This document shows positions 1 to 9,116 of a stretch of DNA of 64,000 bases, piece by piece. Positions within the stretch are counted from its first letter, which is position 1. Each line of letters begins with the position of its first letter. The stretch lies in NCBI RefSeq assembly GCF_020497125.1, contig NC_059089.1, positions 28,228,282-28,292,281 of the forward strand. The letters are read 5' to 3'. The notes beneath the pieces were generated by a model. That model saw only the letters and a program-made list of their open reading frames with translations, made no database searches and had not been told where the DNA came from. Source of the stretch: Mauremys mutica. Lineage: Eukaryota; Chordata; Testudines; Geoemydidae. A program made the position numbers and the translations under genes.

Positions 1-343
1 TAGGGGAAGTGTGCTGCTGCTCAATTTCATCTGTTCATTTGGTACAGGGAAACCAAACTGGTTGAATCTTTCTGGGTTGTTTGTTGTGAAACAAATTCCT
101 AACAGCAGCAGTTTTAAATGTTGTGTCATAGAAATGGAAAAGAAAAACCTTTTATGCAGTTGTGAAATGTTTTTAAGATGCTGCATTTTTGTTGGGCTAT
201 TGGAAGTGAATTTACTGTGCATTAACCTGATGAATGTTCTGACTTTTTATATTTATTTTAGATCACCCTCCTGTATTTTACAAAGGGAAGTTTCATTGTG
301 TGATAACGTCGTCTGTATTCTTAATATAATTTGCTAAATAAAA
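1..343 (+). other. Probable terminal 3' UTR of an upstream gene, with polyadenylation signal
   Basis: This AT-rich stretch ends in an AATAAA hexamer at 337-342, followed by a GT/T-rich run (gtttgttttaactgg) of the kind found downstream of cleavage sites. A 108-codon open frame covers 11-337, but its composition is low-complexity Leu/Cys/Phe/Ile and it shows no domain I recognise, so I read it as non-coding. The reading as a last-exon 3' UTR on the + strand is inference; the gene itself would lie left of the window. A chance AATAAA is the main alternative. Confidence 0.35.
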
Positions 344-685
344 GTTTGTTTTAACTGGTTCACTCTCCCTGATTTTTTTTCTCTCTAAAATATGAATTTT
401 AAGAAACTTAACACACCCTTAGGAACAGAGGTGTGTGTGGCACGACTCTGGCCTGGAAAAGTGAGAAGGCATCATCAAGTTCCATGAAGATCCAGTGGTC
501 GTCAGCCTGCTGCGGAGGTAGGACACAGAACCATCTGTGGTGGTGTTGGTTTCAGTGATGAGGACATCTTAGGCCATCTGAACTGAACTTAGCTCCTCTT
601 TCCATCCCCAAAAAGCCATCAGATAATAAAGACTTTAGGTCACAAATGATTTGTGTTCATTTGGGCCAGTGCCCTAAAACTGAGA
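344..685. other. Intergenic or intronic sequence, nothing recognised
   Basis: No open frame, repeat family or RNA gene that I can support. The last 12 bases (674-685, ctaaaactgaga) are the left target duplication of the insertion that follows. Confidence 0.5.
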
Positions 686-776
686 AAGCAGCAAAGAGTC
701 CTGTGGCACCTTATAGACTAACAGACGTTTTGGACCATGAGCTTTCGTGGGTGAATACCCACTTCGTCGGAAGCCT
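686..776 (-). mobile_element. Short Penelope-like (PLE) fragment with decayed hammerhead-ribozyme motif
   Basis: The insertion is bounded by a perfect 12-bp duplication, ctaaaactgaga, at 674-685 and 777-788, so its limits are seen directly. Its sequence belongs to a repeat abundant in turtle genomes that I assign to Penelope-like retroelements (inference). Read on the minus strand it shows CCGACGA (complement of 764-770; the hammerhead core wants CUGANGA), a perfect 5-bp stem (747-751 with 758-762, loop tgaata), then GAAA (743-746), then GC-UCAU-GG-UC (732-742), where the second stem has one mismatch. No protein is encoded. A shorter-than-full copy such as this is typical of 5' or 3' truncated retroelement insertions. 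The family name is less certain than the insertion. Confidence 0.7.
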
Positions 777-788
777 CTAAAACTGAGA

Positions 789-1162
789 GGCTCCTAGTGC
801 TGCAGCTGCTGGCAGTTGGCCGCTTCTAACTATCAAGGTGGACAGGTTGTGCCAAACCTCTTCTCCGCCTCCACCCCATCGGTCTCATCGCTCTTCACAT
901 CAGAGTCCAGATCTGAATGCTCTGAAAATAGTTGAGAGAAACCAAGGAGAGCAGTGAGGTGAATTTACACTTATTCTGAACTGAACCACTGTGTAAATTC
1001 CTTGGCACTGCTCCATGGAGTTGCCTTTATCATTTCTTGATGAGATTACAAGTAAGGTTGATAAAGGCAGTATGTCGATGTAAAATACTTCTGTAAGGCA
1101 TTGACACCACACAACATTTTGATAAACCAGAACTATACCAAATCAACAGGGCACGTTATCAG
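789..1162. other. Intergenic sequence, nothing recognised
   Basis: No coding frame, RNA gene or repeat family that I can support between the Penelope-like fragment and the MITE. Confidence 0.45.
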
Positions 1163-1664
1163 TAGAGCCCTACCAAATTCATGGCCATGAAAAACACGTC
1201 ACAGACCGTGAAATCTGGTCTCCCCCTGTGAAATCTTGTCTTTTGTGTGCTTTTACCCTATACTATACAGATTTCACGGGGGAGACCAGCGTTTCTCAAA
1301 CTCTGGGTCCCGACTCAAAAGGGTGCTGCAGGGGGGTTGCAAAGGTTATGGTAGGGAGATCGCAGTATTGCCACCCCTACTGTGCTCCTGCCTTCAGAGC
1401 TGGGCACCGGAGAGTGACGGCTGCTGGCCGAGGGCCCAGCTCTGAAGGCAGCAGCACAGAAGTAAGGGTGGCAATACTGCGATCTCCCTACCATAACCCT
1501 GCAAACCCCCTACACACACACACACAGATTTTGGGTCAGGACCCCTACAGTTACAACACTGGGAAATTTCAGATTTAAATATCTGAAATCATGACATTGA
1601 CGATTTTGAAAAGCCTGTGACCATGACCTAGACCAACATAGACTGTGAACTTGGTAGAGCCCTA
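1163..1664. mobile_element. Non-autonomous DNA transposon (MITE), host of a nested MITE
   Basis: The ends form inverted repeats: TAGAGCCCTACCAA at the left and, read from the right end inward on the other strand, TAGGGCTCTACCAA. Next to the ends are subterminal motifs built on 'accgtgaaatct' and 'gtgaaatt', which I recognise from a turtle MITE family. There is no transposase frame. The 8-bp flanks (gttatcag, attataaa) agree at only 5-6 positions, so an 8-bp hAT-type duplication is possible but eroded. A second element is inserted at 1287-1561. Class assignment to hAT is inference. Confidence 0.6.
1287..1561. mobile_element. Nested hAT-like MITE with long near-perfect hairpin
   Basis: Both ends resemble the hAT-like element at 62203-62944: the left end has TTCTCAAACTCTGGGTCC, and the right end read inward has TGTAACTGTAGGGGTCC. 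Inside, bases about 1344-1402 and 1432-1498 are nearly perfect inverted repeats, so one strand can fold into a hairpin with arms of roughly 60 bp and a loop of about 30. A short (CA)n run lies at 1511-1526. Overlapping open frames on this stretch are by-products of the palindrome and show no domain. Confidence 0.6.
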
Positions 1665-1667
1665 ATT

Positions 1668-1838
1668 ATAAATGAGGCTTATAGATCTCAAAATGTCATT
1701 GTCAATGGGAAGTCATCATCAAGCAGGTATTACTAGTGGGGTTCAGCAGGGATCAGTCCCTGGCCTTATGCTATTTAATATTTTTATCCATAACCTGGAA
1801 GAAAACATAAAATCATTTCCAAAAGAGTTTGCAGATGT
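1668..1838 (+). mobile_element. CR1 LINE, reverse transcriptase fragment, part 1 (5' of LTR insertion)
   Basis: The + frame here reads SGVQQGSVPGLMLFNIFIHN followed by KEFADVVTL. This matches the CR1 reverse transcriptase region with the GVPQGS...LFNIFIN and FADD blocks; the second Asp of the FADD catalytic box is replaced (FADV). The element is 5' truncated, inactive, and interrupted at 1838 by the solo LTR. The continuation lies at 2905-3150. CR1 is a chicken-repeat-1 type non-LTR retrotransposon of sauropsids. Confidence 0.8.
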
Positions 1839-2899
1839 TGTGACATTATCTGGATCTATATGGTCATATTTTAATATCATTGCAACCACTGTTATATATT
1901 TGCAGCAAATCTTGTACAAAGGTTGTCAAGTGAGGTGTCTATGCAAAGGCTATGATTTGCTGGTTATGATTATGCTATCTGTATGCATGTATCATTTTTG
2001 TATTTGAAGTTGTAAGTATTGGCTCTATACCTGGATTTCAAATGTTTGCTCCTGGGGTAACACCCACAAGGTAGCCAGCCAGCACATCTTGGAGGGACTA
2101 TTCAAATTGAGTGGCCCATCAAAAGAAAATTTAACTGACAATGGACCATGGGAGACGCCTATCTACACTTAACAGAATTTCCTGCTGTAATTAGGCGAAA
2201 TGCCTGGACATGTGACTTGTTGCTATAAGTTTCCACAGTGAGAACAATGGGATTCCCTCCACATGGCTGAAGCTATAAAAGACCCTGAAAACCCCTCCAT
2301 TTTGCCCCTTTTCTGCTCCAGCCGCTGCACTATGAACTTACATGAATGGAAGGATTCTAAGCCAGGAACTGAGGACCTCTCAGTGATTTGGAAACCAGAG
2401 ACTTGGCTTAAGACAGCAATTTATTCCATCACTGCTACAAGCCTGAACCAAGAACTTTGCAATTATTGGTGTATTTGGTTCTGTTCACCAATTGTAACTC
2501 TCACCTTTCTTTCTTTTTATGAATAAGCCTTTAGATTTTAGATATTAAAGGATTGGCATCAGCGTGACTTTTGGGTAAGATCTAAGTTATATATGGACCT
2601 GGATGTATGGCTGGTCCTTTGGGATCAGAAGAACCTTTTATTTGATGAAATTGGTTTTAATAACCACACATCTCTAAATCCAGTGGTTTTGGTGGTGATA
2701 TAAGAACTGGAATGCCTAAGGAAACTGCTTTTATGACTTCTTGTTAGCCACTGTGGTGAAACAGGCATTTACTTTTGTTTCTGGTTTGGTATATCTTACG
2801 GAAGAATATCCATCAGTTTGGGGGGGTGTTTGCTCTATTTCTCAGCAGTTTGTCCTGAATTTGGCATCCTCGGTTGTGGCCCACAAAGGCACGGTAACA
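1839..2899 (+). mobile_element. Solo LTR (endogenous retrovirus or gypsy-like) inserted in CR1
   Basis: The 1061-bp unit starts TG (1839-1840) and ends CA (2898-2899), with a perfect 5-bp target duplication GATGT at 1834-1838 and 2900-2904. Both sides are the same CR1 copy, which fixes the borders. Inside are LTR-like signals: a TATA box in 'gctataaaagacc' near 2270-2280 and a polyadenylation-like 'gaataagcctttag' near 2521-2534 (AATAAG instead of AATAAA). No gag, pol or env frame is present, as expected for a solo LTR left by recombination between two LTRs. A 5-bp duplication fits class III ERVs or gypsy-like elements; I cannot decide between them. I recognise the sequence as a turtle LTR family. 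Confidence 0.8.
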
Positions 2900-2904
2900 G
2901 ATGT

Positions 2905-3150
2905 CCCGAAGATTGGGGGAGTGGTAAATGATGAGGACAGGCCACTAACACCGAGTGATCTGGTTCGTTTGGCTGGATGGGTACAATCAAACATCATGCA
3001 TTTCAGGGAGGTCAAATGTAAGGTCATACATCTGGGAATAAAGAGCATAGGGCCATACAGACGGGATGGGAGACCTCATGGGGAAATCCAGGAATCTGTG
3101 CTGAAGGCTTGTAAAAGATATTGTTCTCCCTGACTCACAGCTGAACAGAT
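2905..3150 (+). mobile_element. CR1 LINE, reverse transcriptase fragment, part 2 (3' of LTR insertion)
   Basis: The frame resumes after the LTR with PSDLVRLAGWVQSNIMHF and then KCKVIHLG, matching the CR1 region that follows the FADD box (..DL..L..W...N.M.F...KC.V.HLG). Similarity fades near 3150 around 'ctgaacagatgcccatg'. With part 1 this is one 5'- and 3'-truncated CR1 copy split by the solo LTR. It carries substitutions and indels and is inactive. Confidence 0.75.
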
Positions 3151-4185
3151 GCCCATGCATTCTCTTAAGGGAAACTGTGCTGTTAAAGGTGCTTTCTTCT
3201 GAGCGAGGCATGCAATCAAGATCCTGACCACTTGATTACAAAAGATCAGAATGTATCTAAATTCCAGCCCTGGTCCATGTATTCGGCCTCCCTAAATTCA
3301 CTGTGAGTTGTATTCTCAGAGCAATTGCCCACTTAACAGCACAGTGCAAAATGTAGTTATTGCTGAGCAGACAGCTGGATATTTTAGCGAATCTACAGCT
3401 ATCTTCAGAAGCTGTGCGCGCTGTCCAGTGTGGGAACCATATTTGTAACCAGCCCATCAAGGAACAGAGCAACACCAAGTTCAGAAACAACCTATCACAT
3501 GACAAATCCTTGGCCCGCTCAGGCCAAAAGCAGCAAAGTTCATTCAATCACACACTAAATGTTTCTACTGAAGGAACATCTTGGTGTTAAAGGTGTTTTC
3601 TTAACAATGGCAGACTTTCTCTATCTTGTCCATTTCCTCCTGCTGCTAAGTATTTCAGACTCATGAACTGAAGAAAACAATAAATATTTCCAGCAGTTAA
3701 TAAATATTTTGTGTGTGCGCACATCAGCAAAACTAGCAGAAATGCCTCTATTTAAGGTTGCCTGGCACTTTCATTATAAAACCCTCTTTCCAGTTGCCTG
3801 TAATTTTGCCAAACTTTAATCTTTCAGGCTGCAATTTTCCATGCTGGGTGTCTGCCGTAAGCTGGACATTTTTGAAAAGTTTCATCTAAAATGATTCAGC
3901 CGATTCTAAGAACCAGAGTAGGGGAGATGGATTGTTTTGCTAATGTTAAAGTCTTACAACCATTTTGTTTATCTCCAGGCTGTGAAACGGGAATTTGAAA
4001 TTTGATGGTGGGTGTCACCCTGGTGTTAGAGAAGTGCCTTTTTCTGTCCCTGTGAGTTACAAGCTTCTGACAATTGTCATTTGCATATGCTCATTAGAGG
4101 CTTGTTAGAGGCTGGCAGCAAATTCGCTAAACAGTCCATCTGTATAGAGTACGCTTAACCCCACAGGTGGCATGAGGATGCTCCA
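3151..4185. other. Intergenic sequence with one old rearranged repeat
   Basis: Mostly unrecognised. Bases about 3366-3470 share two blocks with 5010-5105: block X (acagctggatattttagc) in the same orientation and block Y (accagcccatcaa) in the opposite orientation. This suggests a decayed palindromic element. AATAAA-like hexamers around 3680-3700 are unremarkable in this AT-rich context. Confidence 0.4.
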
Positions 4186-4936
4186 GTGTGGGGCTGCAGG
4201 AACAAACAGTTTCACACATACAAAATGGGAAGAGACTGTCTAGGAAGGAGTACTGCAGAAAGGGATCTAGGGGTTATAGTGGACCACAAGCTAAATATGA
4301 GTCAACAGTGTGATGCTGTTGCAAAAAAAGCAAACGTGATTCTGGGATGCATTAACAGGTGTGTTGTGAGCAAGACACGAGAAGTCATTCTTCCACTCTA
4401 CTCTGCGCTGGTTAGGCCTCAACTGCAGTATTGTGTCCAGTTCTGGGCACCGCATTTCAGGAAAGATGTGGAGAAATTGGAGAGGGTCCAGAGAAGAGCA
4501 ACAAGAATGATTAAAGGTCTAGAGAACATGACCTGTGAAGGAAGGCTGAAAGAACTGGGTTTGTTTAGTTTGGAAAAGAGAAGGCTGAGAGGGGACATGA
4601 TAGCAGTTTTCAGGTATCTAAAAGGGTGTCATAAGGAGAAGGGAGAAAACTTGTTCACCTTAGCCTCTAAGGATAGAACAAGAAGCAACGGGCTTAAACT
4701 GCAGCAAGGGAGGTTTAGGTTGGACATTAGGAAAAAGTTCCTAACTGTCAAGGCGGTTAAACACTGGAATAAATTGCCTAGGGAGGTTGTGGAATCTCCA
4801 TCTCTGGAGATATTTAAGAGTAGGTTAGAAAAATGTCTATCAGGGATGATCTAGACAGTATTTGGTCCTGCCATGAGGGCAGGGGACTGGACTCGATGAC
4901 CTCTCGAGGTCCCTTCCAGTCCTAGAATCTATGAAT
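4186..4936 (+). mobile_element. CR1 LINE, 5'-truncated, open C-terminal ORF2 frame plus 3' tail
   Basis: Codons 4186-4851 stay open for 222 residues and end in TAG. Recognisable CR1 blocks are ERDLGVIVDHKLNMSQQCD (residues 25-43), LYSALVRPQLQYC (71-83), LERVQRRATRMIKG (98-111) and HWNKLPREVV (183-192). This is the C-terminal part of the ORF2 reverse transcriptase, beyond the catalytic core. The first codon is GTG and marks only the truncation, not a true start. The 3' tail holds the CR1 signature 'gactggactcgatgacctc' and ends near 'tagaatctatgaattg', a degenerate form of the CR1 terminal ATTCTATGA repeat. The absence of stops suggests a fairly young copy. It cannot move by itself. Confidence 0.92.
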
Positions 4937-5846
4937 TGCCCCTCCTTTCTGCTGGGAGTCGCTGTGCAGATGGGCACCAGAGCTGAGAGCAGGAAACTCT
5001 ACCATGATTGGTCCATTGATGGGCTGGTTGCAGATGTGGCTATTATGCTGGAGAATGCATGCAGCTGGATACTTCAGCACATCTGCAGCTCTTCTGTGCA
5101 CTGGATGCACTCAGGCAGCACAGAGGGATAAGCAGCAGAAGGGAGACAGGCCTGGACAGGAGTAGAGGAGACAGGGGCAGAAGAGCCTGTAACCACTAGC
5201 TACACTCCCCTCCAAAATTTGGAACATTACCCAGGATTCCTGAGTCTCAACATCTAGCAAACGTTTATGAAATTCACTGGCAAAATGTGTCTCTCATCTC
5301 CCTTTTGGTTGATCTACATTGATAACAGCCTACAACTACTACCAGTTACTCTGTGAGCTCAATGTCAGGCTTGTGCTGTGGATCTAAAGGTCCCTACCCT
5401 GTTGACGACCTATGTGGGGTCAGTATGGTTCTGCAGGATGGAATTTCTAGGTTTTCTTCAGTTTGCTTTTTTTAAAACCTTAGAAATTGCACCCCAAAAA
5501 ACTGTTAAAGTTGAAAAATCAAACACTCAAAAGCTGGAAAAGTCAGAATTTAGGGATTCTGTGGAAAAACAGTGAATCACATGAATCATCTACATATTTC
5601 CTGTCATTGAGCATGTGCCAGTGGTATTTAGCTGTGACTGTGTTGGGTGAATACTTCCAGTCCATTGTCTCTTCATTACAAAGTTTAGCGACCTCAGAGT
5701 CCTTGTAATTAAAAATGGTATTACAAAGCATCCCCAAAAGGGGGCCAAATCAAGGTTGCACAGGCAACCATAAATCTGGCTTTTCCCAACATTTCAGGGC
5801 TTGGCTTTGCAATGGAAACAATCCTATAGCGTAAGGTCTCTGTCAC
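4937..5846. other. Intergenic sequence with an old repeat near 5010-5105
   Basis: Contains the second copy of the X/Y blocks (cattgatgggctggttgc at about 5014, gcagctggatacttcagc at 5061). The rest is unrecognised; several short overlapping open frames have no recognisable domain. Confidence 0.4.
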
Positions 5847-5886
5847 TGTGTGTGGGTGTGTGTGTGGGTGTGTGTGTGTGTGTGTG
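5847..5886 (+). repeat. (TG)n microsatellite
   Basis: Forty bases of TG dinucleotide broken by GGG interruptions (tgtgggtgtg twice). Confidence 0.95.
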
Positions 5887-8713
5887 ATGCGTCCCTCAGT
5901 CCTGTACTGAAAACCCTTTGCTGTATCAAGAGCTCCAGGATTAGCACTAATGCCGTTCACAGTGACGTGTCGCATTGGGGAAGCTCCGGCCTCACAGTGC
6001 CAAGGATTTCTGTTGGCCGAAGTGGCACGATGCAGCCTGCTCAGTATGGAGCGTGTGCAATAGGAACATAAATTACAGGACTAGGGAGCACTCTGTGCAT
6101 CTTGGGGTGGGCTCGCTTGTCACCATTCCAGAAAGCTCAGTCAACAAGAATTCGCTAAGTCCAAACTTTCAACCTCCCTCCAGTTCCCTGGTCACCGCTT
6201 CCTCCCAGCACATAGTGACTTGGCAGCACTGTGGCTTTTCTTCACCCAAATGGCCACCCACAGAGCCACTCTCCGTTCCAGCATTTCCTATTTGAAACTG
6301 GACAGACACCGTGAATCCAGGCTGCTGTGGCTCCAGGTTGGGCCCTGCCAGAACTTGAGAGCTCTCTCCACGCCAAGAGCTGCACTAATCCGCTCAGAGT
6401 TCCAAAACCTTTTTACAAATGTTGTAAACTGGAATTCTGCAGAGTTTTATAATTAACTCTGAACTACAGCCCCGCTCTGAGTTCTGGGGCACTGCCCGGC
6501 TCTTCCAGTTCACTGCGTCCGCTGCACAGAGCTGGGCTGCACTTTGCTTGTTGACTCCCTGGTGAAAAATATTTGAGTTGCACCAGAGGGATATTGCTGG
6601 GGCTGGCACTGAGCAAAGAGAGACGGGGACTGAGCAGGAGAAAGCATGTCCTAAGGTGAGATCTGTTCGATGGTTGGCTCCTAAAGGGAGTGGGAAGAGG
6701 CCTCATTGCTGAGCCATGGTTGGAACAAAGCCTTGAAAGAAATCCCTGGTATGGAACAGCACTGCCTTGCTTGGGCAGGGAGGGAGAGAGGGGTGGTAAC
6801 ATGGCTCTTTTATCTCAAATTGGGATGATCAGATTTCATCCTATTTTTTCCCTAGGAAGCATAATGGAGTAAGCTGCTCCTCAGCTGCGCTGCCTGGCAA
6901 GTGTAACTTTACTGCCTGACGTGTCCCCCATGGCTGGAGAAGGAACTTCAGGTCCCGACTGACCTCCCTCTGGAAGGCGACTGTGGGGTCACATGATGTT
7001 TGGACTGAACAGCTGGGAACGATGCGGGGATGTGGCCGGCACATCACAGCCAGGTGCCACTGGAGCCTGTCCCCAGAGGGGTCCCAGCGCCCCGGTGTGA
7101 GAGTACCAGGGCACAGGCAGTAGCTATGGTAATACCTGCCCAGCACTTGGTGCTTAAGCCTGGTCCCTGGCACTGAGGAACTGGGAGTTCTGCAGAGACG
7201 ACGTGCCCAGAGGGAGGGAGAGCCCCATGTCACGCCAGAGACTCCTGCGGCAGATGTGCAAGGAGGAGGGTGGAGGTTTGCCATGAGGCGGAGTCCGAAG
7301 CAAAATGTTTGGTGCTGCAGTGGACTCAGGGTCTCCAGGGGAATTTCTCGTCTCTGCCCAGAGGGTCTCTCCCCAGGTGCTTCTGGTGCCAGCAGCTCAG
7401 CAGTGCAAATTGCAGGTGGCATCTACATCTCCCGGAGCTGGGAGTGGCCCAGTTGCGTATGGTGGAGGGCTTTATGCGCAGGACACTGCCTGGGCATCGT
7501 CTCGTTGTGCACTACAAGGACTAACAGCCATACGCTGGCCTGGGAGCAGATCTCCCTCATTAGCGGCATATCGCTCTCCAGAGTGTCCTTTCACCCAGCA
7601 CTGGGACAGCGCAGAGGCATTGTCGGGAGTTGGGACTGGTGGTGTGAGTGGATAATGAATGTCCTCAGGATCCTCAGAACAAGTGCAACCTTCCCCGTGT
7701 CACCGTGCGGGTGGGGAACTCCAGAACCCAGCCTAGGTGATGTGCCAGGGCTGTTTCGCCGGGTGCAGGGTGACCTGCCGGTGTCAAGCTATGGCCGCCC
7801 GTTTCCATCTGGGCTCTACGCTGAAGTAAATGTTTACAGCTTGCGCTGCCACTGCAGCCCCCCGCTGCAGAGTAGGTGAACAGCCAGGAGGCTGACAGCA
7901 GAGATTAACTGAGTGCGCATCACAGGCTTAATCCCGCTCCTGTCAACAGCTACAGCCCACCTGAGGGGTATCAGTTATATTGGCCATAATAGGAACATGT
8001 GTCTGTGTATGGACAGCAGCAAAACTCCAACCGCGGGGGACTGGAGAGACAGGCAGCCCCAGAATTCAAGACATGCCCAATGAAGAGGTTTGTCTTTCGT
8101 GCTGGAGATTTACTTCTAAATTGTACCCAACCCAACCCAGTAAATTGTGACCTTTGGCTTCTTCTTTCACCCCACTCCCTCTTGGTAACTCAGATATTTA
8201 GCATCATCTTTGAATTCAATCAGATGAATGCCTGACTCTGAGATTCTCTTCAGGCATTTTATTTTAGAACCTCCTTTTTCAAATCAGCACCATTTCCCGC
8301 ACCAAAAAATAAGAAACTTCATCTTAGAATTGCTGTGAGCGCCTCCCTAGCACCTGCTGAATGGGCAGGCCAGTGAGAGGAGGTGGGTGCGTAGGATGTA
8401 AAGCAGAATTAGCCCACCCCACACTTCTATGATTGAGTTCTTCTCCTACTGTCCGTATGATGCATTTAACCACGAGCCCTTTCTCAGGAAGAGTGCTGTG
8501 CTCCGGTAATGCCTGCGAACGTCACTGCATCTCTCGCTACTTTACATGGCCAGGCTGTACTGCCGTCAAAGTGTGAGGTGCTGCAGTTCTGGGCAACAGA
8601 AGTGCAATGTTCTCACCAGAACCATGCAGTAACGTCTCCAAAGGCCAGGGCGCAAGTCGCTTTCATTCAAAGTCTTCTTTGTGTTTGCACACACACACGT
8701 ACAGGATGCAATA
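5887..8713. other. Intergenic sequence, GC-rich around 6.8-7.9 kb, no gene recognised
   Basis: Long overlapping open frames occur on both strands (193 codons on the minus strand at 6841-7422, 207 on the plus strand at 7256-7879). They overlap, have no recognisable domain, and show no convincing splice frame, so I read them as chance frames in GC-rich DNA. A decayed pseudogene or LTR cannot be excluded. Confidence 0.4.
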
Positions 8714-8721
8714 CCCTAGAC

Positions 8722-9108
8722 CAGAGGTGGCCAACCTGAGCCTGAGAAGGAGCCAGAATTTACCAGTGCACATTGCCAAAGAGCCACAGTAATACGTCAG
8801 CAGCCCCCGCATCAGCAACCCCCTCCGCTCCCAGAGCCTCCCATCCCTTCCAGCCCCACCAATCAGCACCTCCCCACACCTCCTGATCAGCTGTTTCGTG
8901 GCATGCAGGAGGCTCGGCAGGGGGAGGGGGAGGAGTGAGGGCATGGCAGGTTCAGGGGTGGGGGCGGGAAGGGGTGGAGGGGGGCAGGGCCTGTGGCAGA
9001 GCCAGGGGTTGAGCAGTGAGCACCCCCGGGCACATGGGAAAGTTGGCGCCTGTAGCTCCAGCCCTGGAGTTGGTGCCTATACAAGGAGCCACAGGTTGGC
9101 CACCCCTG
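8722..9108. mobile_element. hAT-type non-autonomous transposon with perfect 8-bp TSD
   Basis: The 387-bp element starts CAGAGGTGGCCAACCTG and ends in the complement of CAGGGGTGGCCAACCTG, a 17-bp terminal inverted repeat with one mismatch. It is flanked by the perfect 8-bp duplication CCCTAGAC at 8714-8721 and 9109-9116. The CAG...CTG ends and 8-bp duplication are the hallmarks of hAT transposition. There is no transposase frame, so it relied on an enzyme made elsewhere. Short frames inside on both strands reflect its GC-rich sequence. Confidence 0.92.
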
Positions 9109-9116
9109 CCCTAGAC

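Noticed and set aside
11..337. 108-codon plus frame at the window start
   Set aside because: Composition and the terminal AATAAA fit a 3' UTR better than a coding exon.
1672..2007. 111-codon plus frame as a gene
   Set aside because: The first half is the CR1 reverse transcriptase fragment and the second half is LTR sequence; it is a fusion frame created by the insertion.
6841..7879. Overlapping frames of 193 (minus) and 207 (plus) codons
   Set aside because: No domain, no credible splice sites, and mutual overlap in GC-rich DNA; a pseudogene remains possible but unsupported.
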